Shown in pieces: positions 10,457-20,171 of a stretch of DNA of 64,000 nucleotides. The translations under genes were made by a program, and so were the position numbers. Positions within the stretch are counted from its first letter, which is position 1. Every line of letters starts with the position of its first letter. This DNA is from Auxenochlorella pyrenoidosa (taxonomy: Eukaryota; Chlorophyta; Trebouxiophyceae; Chlorellales; Chlorellaceae): positions 358,970-422,969 of the forward strand of contig KQ481962.1 of NCBI GenBank assembly GCA_001430745.1, given 5' to 3'. Under the pieces are notes generated by a model that did no database searches, was not told the DNA's origin, and was given only the letters and a program-made list of their open reading frames with translations.

Positions 10457-13400
10457 ATGTCGATTTTGCACACTCGCAGGCCGGCTGCGACCCGCCTGGG
10501 GCCGCTGCCAGCGAAATGTGGTGTCTCTGCACTTCTTCCGCACAGCCCAGGTGAGGGGCGCGTCTCACATACGATTCGAACGGAGGGCTTGCACGCTTGA
10601 AGGCTGCGGTATCCCCCGGGGTGGTGCCAGAAGGCAGCAGCAGTGGCGGCGGCGGCAGCGGCGGCAAGGGGTTTGTGCTTATGTTCACACCCGCGTGCTC
10701 TCTCGCACTTTGCAGGGCAAACAACCGGCAGCAGCAGCAATGGAAGGAGCAGCAAGGTCGGTCGCAGCAGGCTGGCGGGCCTTGCGACGCTGCCTGCCAT
10801 CGGCCGTACGAAACGGCGGCAGCAGCAGCAGCAGTGCCGCACGGCAGCCCATCCCCCGGCAGCGGCAGCGGCAGCAGCGCCTGAGCAGGAGCGGCACCCG
10901 ATGGGCCTGGTGGGGGCGCTGGTGGATTCCATTCGCTCGCAGTTCCAGAAGCTGGACGGCCTGTGGGACAAGTGAGTGGGGCTTGTGTGCGGGCTGACCT
11001 CTCCCCTGGCCTTGCTCGCTTGCTCCTCGGCTGCCCATGCGACCAGGCCGCGCTGGGCTGTTCCACCCACCTGCCGTCCCATGCGCGGCTTGAAAGCACT
11101 CCCCTCTGAGCAAGCTGGCCCCGCGGCGCCCCGGCCTGCAGGTTCATCCCCATGTCCTTCCTCTTCTTCCTCATGGCCTTTGTCAACACCATCATCGACA
11201 GCCTGAAGGACTCGCTGGTCATCACAGCCGCCGGTGGCGGCACCGAGGCGAGCCGAGCAGGGGCCCTGCGTAATGTTCTTCTGCTGCTCAGCGTGCAGCC
11301 TGCCCCTGAGATAAGGCAGCAGGAGCGGTGGCCAGGCAGGTGCTCGCCACGCCGCTGCAGCCATGCCGTATGCTGGTGTGACAGCCGTCCTGCAGCCCTG
11401 ACTTCGTGACACGCAAGCCCACCCCTGCCGCAGGTGATCCCATACCTCACGGTGTACGCCGTGCTGCCCAGCTCCTTCCTCTTCCTGTTTGCCTACTCGG
11501 CGGGCACGCAGCGCTTCAGGTGACGCGCAGGGCTGCCACCGGGGGCTCTGCCGCCGCCGCGTCTTGGCACAGCCAGCCTGCCAGCTGCATGCGCTTGCAA
11601 GCGCCCAGCACTGCTGCCCTCGCTCGGCTGCCCGACCACCCGCACCAGCGCCCGCCCCCCTGGCTCCCCTGCAGCCGCGAGAAGCTCTTCAACGTCATCG
11701 TGGGCTGCTTCCTGGCCTTTTACGGCGGCTTTGCGCTGCTCTACCCCCACCACGACGCCCTGCACCTCACGGGCCTGGCCGACAAGCTGGTCAACGTGCT
11801 GCCCGCCGGCCTCTCAGGTGGGGCGCGGGCGGGCGAGGGGCCGGGCCGGCCCGGGGGGCGTAAGCAGCCTGGCGGCGCGGCCCTGGTGGGCAGGGAGGCT
11901 GGCAGGAGCTGTCGCACGATGGGCACGCCGTGTGGCCATGCAGGCGGGCGTCAGCGGGCACACCTGTGGCGGTTCCCAGCTCTGCCCGACTAATCGGTCG
12001 CTTGCGGCCCCGCCACCCATCACCCACCCCCCTTCCTCACCCGCAGGCATGGTTGGCATGGTGCGCAACTGGCTCTTCACCCTGTTCTACTGCATCTCCG
12101 AGCTGTGGGGCGACGTCGTGCTTAGCCTGCTGTTCTGGGGGCTGGCCAACGAGACGACCAGCATCGAGGACGCGCCGCTGCTCTACCCGCTGTTTGGCAT
12201 CGGGGCCAACATCGCGCAGACCATGGCGGGTGCGCGGGGGCGGGGCAAGGGCTGGCTGTCGGGCAGCGGAGCAACGCGCGGTGTGTGCCGAGCGTGGCGG
12301 GCGCGTGTGGGCGTGCTCCAAGCGGCCTGGCGCCTCACCGCTTGGCACCTCGCCGCGCGTGCTGCCTGCAGGCCGCGTGCTGCGGCTGTTCAGCGACGCG
12401 GGCACCACCAGCCGGCTGAGCTACGCGCAGCAGCTGCAAGCCATCATGGCCCTCTGCATCTGCCTGGGCGGCGCCATCCTCGTCCTGCACGCCTGGATCT
12501 CCCGCACCTTCCCCAAGAACCCCAAGGGCTCCACCGCCCTCAAGATGCGGCGGGCCGCGGCAGCAAAGGCGGCGGCGGCGGCAGCAGCGGAAGCCGCCTC
12601 AAGCGGCGGCGGCAGCGGCGGCGGCGGGCACCGCCACGTCGCGCTCGACCTCGAGGCAGCGGTGCAGGGGCTAAACTACTGCAGCCTGGAGCAGCAGCAG
12701 GCAGCGGCGGCACAGCAAAATGGCGCAGCAGCGGCGCACTCCAACGGAGCCGCGGCGCTGCCACCGCAGGGTGCAGCAGCGAACGCAGCTGCAGCGGCAG
12801 CAAGCAGCAGTAGCAGCGGGCACGTAAGTGAGCAGGCAGCGGCAGGCGCAGGACCAGGCAGCCAGGCAGCACAGCAGCAGCAGCAGCAGGAGCAGCAGCA
12901 GCGACGGGGAGGGAAGAAGAAGCAGCAGGAGGCGATGAGCATCCAGGATGCCTGGCGGTTCCTGCGGCGCAGCCCCCAGATCCGCTGCCTGGCGGTCATG
13001 GCGCTGGCGCAGGTGCGCCGGCTGCCTGCTTGCCTGTATGGGCAGGCGGTACGGAGGGCCGGGCTACACTGCCGGGCCCTTGCCTGCTGCAATCCTGGGT
13101 GTCACCGCAAAGCAGCTGCACGCCGGTGCCTGTCCCCTCGGCCCGCATGCACTTGGCGACCCCTCATGCACCCCTGGCCCCGCCCAGCGCCCCTCTCCAT
13201 GAACACGCTCGCTTGAACACACACACCACCACCACCGCAGGGCATCACCACCAACCTGCTGGACCTGGCCTGGAAGCACTACCTGCACAAGCTGGCCACC
13301 ACCCCCGCCGCCTACTCAGCCTTCCTGGGCGACACCGCCATGTGGACCGGCATTGTGACAGGTGGGGGCGCGCACCATGGTGGGGTGGGGGTGGGGGGCG

Positions 13401-14841
13401 CCAGGGCAGGGCCGCATGAAAGCTGCCTCCCTGCCTTCCCTGCCTGGCTCCGTTGGGTCGCCAGTGCCACCGCAGCATCAGTGCAGGCGTTGTGGCATGG
13501 CGCGGAGCGCACAGGGCCTGCAGCACCACTGGAGGCGTGCCGCCGGGCAGCGTGTGCCGTGCAATTACCAGCGTACCCTCCGCGCAGTCGGTGTGACCCT
13601 GCCGCCCCCGTGCCCCCCCGCGCTGCCCTGCAGGCACCCTCATGTTTGCCTCGCCGCTGCTGTTTGACCGCGTGGGGTGGGGCGGCGTGGCCAACGCCAC
13701 CCCCAACTTCATGCTCTGGGCGGGGCTGCCCTTCTTCGCGGGCTGCATCGCCTACACCTTCATGGCGGGTGAGAGCTGGGGCCCAGGGCTCGGGATGCCG
13801 CGGTCGGCCTTGGCTGAAGCCTCGCTGTCCTTGCGAGGCGCGGCGCCAGCGACCTGCCCCGCATGCCTGCCCCACGCGGCGCTGGGCAGCCGGAGAAGGG
13901 CATACCCGAAAGCTCGCCCAGGCAATGCCAGCCCCTCGCTGGCTGCCAGCATTCTCGATTGACTGGTCCCCCCACGCCTGCTGGTGTTGCAGGCAACCTG
14001 GCGCCGGGCCCGGCCGGCGCGGTGCTCTTTGGCCTCGTCATCACGGGCGCCGTCCTGCAGGCAAGGGCCGCGGCCGTAGTGCCCGCATCTGCGCAGCTTT
14101 CTCGAGCCAATCCTCTAGCTGCCTGGCCCGTCCGCCGCCTGCTCACCTCCCTCCCCTGCCCCCCGCCCCCCTTCCGCCCCCCGCAGGTGTTCAGCCGCGG
14201 CGCCAAGTTCTCGCTGTTCAAGCCCGCCGAGGAGATGGTGTACATTGGGCTGGACGACGAGAGCCGCACCAAGGGCAAGGCGGCCATCGACGTGGTGGGC
14301 GCGCAGAGCGGCAAGTCCATCGGCAGCATGCTGCAGCAGGCGCTGCTCATCCTCAGGTGCGGGGCGGTGCGCACTGCCCGGGGGGCGCGCCTTGCCTGGA
14401 GCGCGGCGTGGCGCAGCGTGCATGGCAGCCTGGCCTCTGGTGCACGCTGCGGTGCCGCAACAGCCAGGGAATCAAATTGGCAGGCGGTTCGACGGCAGCT
14501 AAGCAGCGCGAAGGGTTCGCCCCACTGGCCCGGGCGCCTGTTGCCGCCTTCCGCGTGCACATGACCCCACCCCCCGCCCTGCCCGCCTCCGTCCCTGCAG
14601 CGGCGGCACCCTGGGCGGCATCCTGCCCCTGCTGGCCGTCTTCTACGCCGTCATGCTCAAGAGCTGGACGGGCGCCGTGGACGACCTTGCCCTCCACTAC
14701 GACCCCTCCCACGCCCACCGCATGAGCGTGGCCGGCAGCCTGGATGAGGACGACAGCGCCGGCGGCAGCGCAGCGCCCGCGGGGCTGCCCCCGCTGGACG
14801 GCGACGCGGCGCCGCAGCGGCAGCCCGCCCCCGTGTACTGA
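10457..14841 (+). CDS. Plastid-type ATP/ADP translocase (NTT/TLC family)
   Basis: Twelve exons give 747 aa: 10457-10550, 10716-10971, 11142-11247, 11434-11519, 11675-11817, 12047-12229, 12372-13012, 13241-13361, 13634-13768, 13993-14060, 14187-14356, 14601-14841. The ATG at 10457 is the only start that joins in phase to exon 2 and yields a basic, Ser/Arg-rich transit-like leader (~85 aa). Diagnostic stretches are NTIIDSLKDSLVITAAGGG, VIPYLTVYAVLPSS, NWLFTLFYCISELWGDVV, ANETTSIEDAPLLYPLFG and VFSRGAKFSLFKPAEEMVY, all characteristic of the non-mitochondrial nucleotide transporter family with 11-12 membrane helices. It would exchange ATP for ADP plus Pi across the plastid inner envelope. Introns 3 and 10 use GC donors (11248, 14061). 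About 130 residues of Ala/Gln/Ser-rich sequence interrupt the central loop in exon 7. Confidence 0.93.
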
Positions 14842-15432
14842 GCAGGGCCTGCGCCGCTGCTCTGACACTTGCACCATTTTTTCACTCCCAGACCGACCGG
14901 TAGCCACGCCCACTTTTCCCTCGCCGCCTCGGCATGTCCCTCCTGCCAACGGGCGGCGCGACAGCGGCCAGCAGCAGGCCTGCCTCCCCGCTCACACTTT
15001 CTTACGCCTTCAGCAAACACTCATGCCACCCGTCTTCCCCTCTGCCAAACATAACGCCCCATCAGTTTTGCCTGTATCCTACCGCCACGGCTGTACGACA
15101 CGCGGTGCCGCGCCCCCAGGCGCGCCCCCACTTTTCCGCTGCCCATTGCCTAGCGCCCATGGTTATTGCCATACAGCTTCAATTTGCGTAAATTGAAGAC
15201 TGGTACATGCCAGACAGAGGGGCAGGCTTGGCGAGCGGCCGGGAATTGGCCTGGCCCAGCCCGCCTGGCGGCGGGTGGCCGCTGCTGGGCATGCACAGAG
15301 CCATCCGGCCGGCCGTGCATGCATCGAGCATTCTGCTCTGCCTGGGCATCCATACCAATCGATCGACGGTCTGGGAGAGCCCATCAGACGCAGAGGGAGC
15401 TGGGGGAGCGGCAGGCAGCGGCAGCGAGCAGC
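14842..15432. other. Intergenic: translocase 3' UTR and eIF3f promoter
   Basis: This is a tandem spacer of 591 nt. No coding frame with family features and no clear TGTAA signal were found. A CTTCAATTTGCGTAAATTGAAG imperfect palindrome spans about 15177-15198. Confidence 0.4.
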
Positions 15433-17666
15433 ATGGCGCCGTTGAATTTGCCCGTCGGGGTGACGGAGAACAGCGTCCGGTAAGAGGCTGGAAGAGCAGG
15501 GAGGTGCTTGCAGCCCGCTGCAGGCCGTCCACCAGGTGCTCACCGTCGCATGCGCCGCTGCAGGGTGCACCCGGTGGTGCTGTTCACCATCACAGACGCC
15601 TTCATTCGGCGCAACGACGGCCAGGAGCGGGTCATCGGCACGCTGCTGGGCACCGTCTCTGACGGCGTGGTGGAGGTGAAGAACTGCTATGCCGTGCCGC
15701 ACAGCGAGAGCAATGATCAGGTGCGGGCCTGCAAGCGGCGATGGCAGTGGTGATGGTCGGGCGGCGGCGGGCGGGAGGCCGTTGCGGGGCTGCTCGTGCC
15801 GACAGCTCAAGAGTGCTCCTCGAGCATGCCGCAACCATCTCAAGATTGCTGACGGATACGGACCAGGGCAGTGCTTGCAGAGGCCCCAAAACACTGGGCT
15901 ACGCAGCGTCAGCGGTCGTTGCGAAATACGCTCCGCCGCCGAGCGGCTCTCAATCGCCATCCGGCCGTGTCCTGTGTCCTGGCATGCCGCAGGTGGCTCT
16001 GGATGTGCAGCACCACCAGACAATGGCAGCCCTGCAGCAGCGCGTGAGCAGCCGCGAGCGCATCGTGGGATGGTTCTCCACCGGGGACCCCGACACCTCG
16101 CGCAGGTGCGCCGCCAAAGGCGACAGCAGTGCGCAGCCGGGAGCCGGTGCGAGAGCTGTCATGCACGCTGCGCTGTCGGCGCCCTCTAGCGCAGGCTTAC
16201 GCAGCGGGGACTGCGCCAAACCTGGCAATACGCAGCTGTGCAGGGTCTTGACCGCAGAAGCTGCCGCATGCAGCACTGCGCCGGCCCTGCCGCGCTTTGA
16301 GCTGGAAGCGGCCACCCAGCCCTGCTCCTTCTTACCGCCCCCGCAGCCGCGACGCCCTCATCCACTCCTTCTACGGCCAGGAGTGCCCCAACCCGGTGCA
16401 CCTGGCGCTGGACACGAGCGGGCAGGGCGGGCGCATGGGCGTGCGCGCCTTTGTGTCGCGCGCGCTGTCGGTGGGCGGCCGCGAGCTGGCGCGCGAGTTC
16501 CTGGAGGTGAGGGCGACCCTCCCCTGGCCCGCCCTGGCCTGCCCGGCAGTCGGCAGCTGGCAGCCGGGGGCAGTTTATGCAGAGTCGTGTCTTCTTGGCG
16601 CTTTTTGGTGTGGCGCTGAAGCGCGCAAGCAAGGAGCAGACGTGTGGCCAGCGGCAGGGCTGCGCAGCCATCTGGGATGGAGGCAGCCGTGCTGCCCGCG
16701 TTGAGCACAGGTGGCTGCGCAGCCTTGGGATCCTGCCGCGTCTTGCGTGTGTGCGCTGTCGTTACCCGCCCCTGCTGCCATGGCAGGAGGCATTTGACTT
16801 TACTGAGTCCTACCGCTGCCGCCACCGGCCTCCCTCCCCTGCAGGTGGACTGCGAGGTGCGGGCGGGCGAGGCGGAGCGCGTGGGCACCGACCTGCTCAC
16901 CTCGGAGCTGGCCGACAGGCTGCCGGGCGACATGGAGGGCCTGGCCGAGAGCTTTGAGCGGCTGCAGCACAGCTTGCAACAAGCGCAGGACTATGTGGAC
17001 GCGGTGGTGGTGAGCCGGGGGTTGGGGTGGGGGGGGCCAGCGGCACCTCGCTGCTGTGTCCATGGCTGCTGGGCATAGCTGGAAGCACCGCAGGCTTGTA
17101 CGCTTGCGGCCGTGCCGCCTGCCTGCTCCTGTCAAGCCCACGCTGAAGCCAGGCGGATCCAGGCGGAGAGGCGGTCTGCTATGAACGCATGCTGGGCATG
17201 AACGGCCACCCGCGTCACCATCCCTCTTGGCCCTCCTCTCGCTTGCTCCCGCAGGCCGGCAAGCAGAAGGGCAACACCGCGGTGGGGCGGCACCTGGCGG
17301 ACGCCGTGGCCGCCGTGCCCCACTTCACCAAGGCCGACTTTGAGAAGATGCTGGCCGACCAGCAGAACGACTGCACGCTGGTGAGGTGCCAGGGGAGGAT
17401 GTCGACGCGCGCCATCAGTGGAAGCAGCAGCGGGGCGGAGACAGGGAAGGCTTACCAGTTGCCAGCGCCAGCGCCGCCGGCTGGAATGTGCGAGGTCCGG
17501 CTCCGGGACACGAACCTGGGCCGCCCCTCGTGCCGTCATCGGTGCGTGCTGCTTCTGATCCTCCCTCTCCCTTCCTTGCCCGCAGGTGCTCTTCCTGTCC
17601 AAGCTCATCCAGGCGCACCTGGCACTGGCTGACAAGCTGGGCACCATGCAGCTGCCGCTGCTGTGA
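15433..17666 (+). CDS. EIF3F: Translation initiation factor eIF3 subunit F
   Basis: Seven exons (15433-15479, 15564-15720, 15993-16105, 16347-16506, 16845-17009, 17255-17380, 17586-17666), all GT-AG and phase-consistent, give 282 aa, the normal eIF3f length. The MPN domain begins at [16 protein letters not shown] and continues through [30 protein letters not shown] and VHLALDTSG. The C-terminal helical part includes [12 protein letters not shown] and [17 protein letters not shown]. The catalytic JAMM pattern (E...HSHP...S..D) is absent: WFSTG replaces the HSHP segment. This is the expected state for the scaffold MPN subunit of the eIF3 complex, which partners with eIF3h. It acts in cytosolic translation initiation. 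Confidence 0.96.
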
Positions 17667-18090
17667 GCGGCGCTGTTGATTTGGCTTGCTGGCCAAGCGC
17701 ACCCTGACATGCATCCCTTGAGCGCCGTGTAACGCTGGAAGACGGGCTGCAGAGCCTGGCTCTGGACTTACAGTTGCAAAGTTGGGCTGGGGTGCTGAAT
17801 TCTGCAGGGAGGACGGGGGAGGGGGGCATTGTTGCCACAGCGCGTCGTGAGGCGCAGCAGGGTTCCGCCGCAACTGCCTGATGCACCGAGGCAACCAGCT
17901 AGCCAACCTGACCTCCCACTTGGCCTCCAAGGCAGCCGGCAAGCCACCAACGTGAACCTAGCTCGGCCTCGGAGCGAGCCTGCCTGCTGGCAGCCCCTGA
18001 GAGCAGCCTTGGAGGGGCACCAAGGACGGCCTTCACAGACGTCCAAGGCAGCAGAGTGAGGGGTTAGCAGGCGGCAGCACAGCAGCAGCG
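17667..18090. other. Intergenic upstream of the zinc-finger array
   Basis: Contains a TGTAA polyadenylation signal for eIF3f at 17728-17732, 62 nt after its stop. The last ~150 bases (from about 17930) are shared with the upstream regions of copies B and C, so the array's duplication unit includes the promoter or leader. Confidence 0.5.
18035..18056 (+). repeat. Conserved leader motif of zinc-finger copies (A)
   Basis: The 22-nt sequence ACAGACGTCCAAGG plus CAGCAGAG occurs identically at 18035-18056 (A), 20117-20138 (B) and 22371-22392 (C), each about 34 nt before the start codon. It contains a GACGTC palindrome. It may be a promoter or leader element, or simply residual identity from the duplication. 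Confidence 0.6.
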
Positions 18091-18660
18091 ATGGAACGGC
18101 AGCCGCCGCCGCCGCAGGAGCGTCTCGTGCCAGTGCCAAGCAGCAGCGCCCAGCCCGGGCCCAGCCCTAAAGGCAGGGCCCCTGATGCAGGCAGCGCCTC
18201 CGCTCAGACAGCAGCAGCAGCCAGGGGCCAGCAGGGTCAGCAGCAGCATAGCGGCGAGGAGCAAGAGGGGGAGGCGCAAAAGGCGTGCTCCCATTGTGGC
18301 ACTGGCAGCCCCCGCTGCTGGTATCGCCACCCGGTCACACGGGAGCGGCTGTGCGATGCATGCGGCAGCTACATGCGGCGCAACGGCGGGCAGGAGCGGC
18401 CGGTGGGCGTGCGCTGCCTGCTGTGCGGCAGCGACAGCCCGGGCTCAGGGATTGGCAGGCACGCAGCCTGGCGGCCGCACCCCACCAGTGGCCAGCGCTG
18501 GGTGTGCAGCCCCTGCTTCTTTGGCAGAGCTGGCCGCCGATGCCTTGAGTGCAGTGCTGATAGCCCTGGCAGAGCGGGTAACAACTGGCGCCGGCACCCA
18601 GTCAGCGGAGCCAAGTGGCTGTGCAAGCGGTGCTACGAGCGAGCCAGGCGGCAGTGGAAG

Positions 18661-18724
18661 TGCTGTGCCACATCTTGTTCCTGGCGCTGCTGGCCCCGCT
18701 TCAGGAACAAGATGTGGCACAGCA
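18661..18724. repeat. Perfect 23-bp inverted repeat with 18-nt loop
   Basis: The left arm 18661-18683 begins tgctgtgccacatcttgttc. It is the exact reverse complement of the right arm 18702-18724. The arms and loop are missing from the aligned positions of copies B and C, so the structure arose in copy A. It sits at the frame break. Confidence 0.9.
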
Positions 18725-18941
18725 GCATGGCCAGTGCCAGCTAGCAGCCAAGCGCCGCCCCGAGGGGGAGAGTCGGCAACTTCCTGATGCGCAGGCAGCG
18801 GAGGGCGGCAGCGATGACACTTCTCCACCTGCGTCACGACGGCAGCGTCAGAAGCAGCAGGGCCGGCGTCTGTGGCAGCTCCAGATGGCACAGGACAGTG
18901 AGGGGGAGGAGGAGGGAGACGGAGGAGGGGAGGAGGAGACG

Positions 18942-18954
18942 CAGCAGCAGCAGC

Positions 18955-19003
<49 letters not shown>
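18942..19003 (+). repeat. CAG trinucleotide tract with TAG interruption
   Basis: About 20 CAG units encode polyglutamine in the C-terminal frame of copy A. One unit (18966-18968) is TAG, a stop in that frame. A single C-to-T change of CAG explains it. Confidence 0.9.
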
Positions 19004-19005
<2 letters not shown>

Positions 19006-19680
19006 CAGGGACATGTAAGGCAGCTCGTAGGCAGCAGCAGCATGCATTGAGACGCAAGGCAGCTTGCGGGCAGCAGCTAGAGAAGCAAGCGCCACCGCGG
19101 GCAGAACAGGCTACACAGCAGGCGCAGCAGCCAGTACCGCCGCAGGCAGAGCAGGCGGCACAGCAGGCACCGCAGCAAACACCAGGGCACACTGAGCAAG
19201 CTGCACAGCAGCCCATGCCACCGCAGCAGCCCATGCCGCCGCAGCAGCAGCCCATGCCACCGCAGGTACCGCAGGATCTGTGTGGGCTGCTGCTGCAGGC
19301 CGCAGGCTCCGCAGAGGCTGCGGCGGCCGGCCTCACCCCCGAGCTGGCTGCCTCCTTCACCATGCTCATGCACACGCTGCCGCCGTCGGAGCAGGCGGCA
19401 AAGGTGGGGGCCATGCATGCGGCATGCCCAGCTGGCAGAGCTGTGCCACATGGCCAGGCTCAGCGCACAGGATGTGCATTGGTGGGCGGCCCCCAGCCTG
19501 GGGGCACCGGCCTCAACTGCTGCCCCGAAACCCATCCACCGTGGTGTGTGCACTCTCGCTCATGTGCAGGAGGCCCTGCTGCACATGCTGCTGGCGCAGG
19601 GGCTGCACGCGGCTGCAGCCCAGGCCATGACCACGGCGCTGGCGCTGCGCTTTGGGCCTGCCCCTGCCAGCCATCCCTGA

Positions 19681-20171
19681 GCCAGCTGCATGTTGGCTGC
19701 AAGGATGGAAAATAAACAGCCTGTGCTAAATTCGTGCCGTAGTCCACCTGCTATGGGCGCTAACCTGCGAGGACCCCTGCTGTGCACAATCCCTGTGCAG
19801 CTCTTCTGGCACGCATGCTTGCCTGCAGTCTGTAAGAAGGTGTCGTCAGCTCTGGCCAATGCTCCACGTTCATTCCATGCAGCAAGTGCTGCCAGCTGCA
19901 GCTGCCACGAGCCAGCACAGCACACATGTCACAGTCGGCTGCCTGATCGCGGCAGTATTGGCCTCTTTGTGCCTGTGCAACCTAGAGGAGCGTCTCTTAG
20001 CAATTTGCAAGGCAGCCATCACGCCACCAACCTGAACCTAGGCTCGGCCTCCAAGTAAGCCTGCCGGCTGACAAAGAGCAGCCTCGGAAGTTGGCCGACG
20101 CCAAGGACAGCCTTCACAGACGTCCAAGGCAGCAGAGAGAGGGGGTAGCAGGCGACAGCACAGCAACAGCG
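19681..20171. other. Intergenic between copies A and B
   Basis: Holds a TGTAA signal at 19831-19835 (151 nt after the copy A stop). From about 20010 it contains the duplicated upstream block of copy B with the leader motif at 20117-20138. Confidence 0.5.

Larger units (their letters stand above)
18091..19680 (+). pseudogene. GATA-like zinc-finger protein, copy A (frame-broken)
   Basis: The first frame (18091-18744) encodes 217 aa with three fingers. Finger 1 is C66-x2-C69-x18-C88-x2-C91, the GATA spacing, with a Trp and an LCDACGSYMRR ending. Finger 2 is CxxC-x26-CxxC and finger 3 is CxxC-x23-CxxC. The frame then runs into a perfect inverted repeat (18661-18724) and a TAG. The downstream half (QLAAKRRPEGE motif, acidic/Gln linker, C-terminal domain LLQAAGSAEAAAAGLTPELA) is in another frame, 18730-19403. 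A TAG at 18966 interrupts its CAG tract. The last exon 19570-19680 (EALLHMLLAQGLH...) is intact with a normal acceptor. As read, the gene could only make the three-finger fragment. A sequencing error or an unusual intron could restore it, but two independent lesions favour a pseudogene. Confidence 0.65.

Noticed and set aside
18787..19050. Poly-serine frame over the CAG tract
   Set aside because: It is the shadow frame of the polyglutamine coding tract of copy A.
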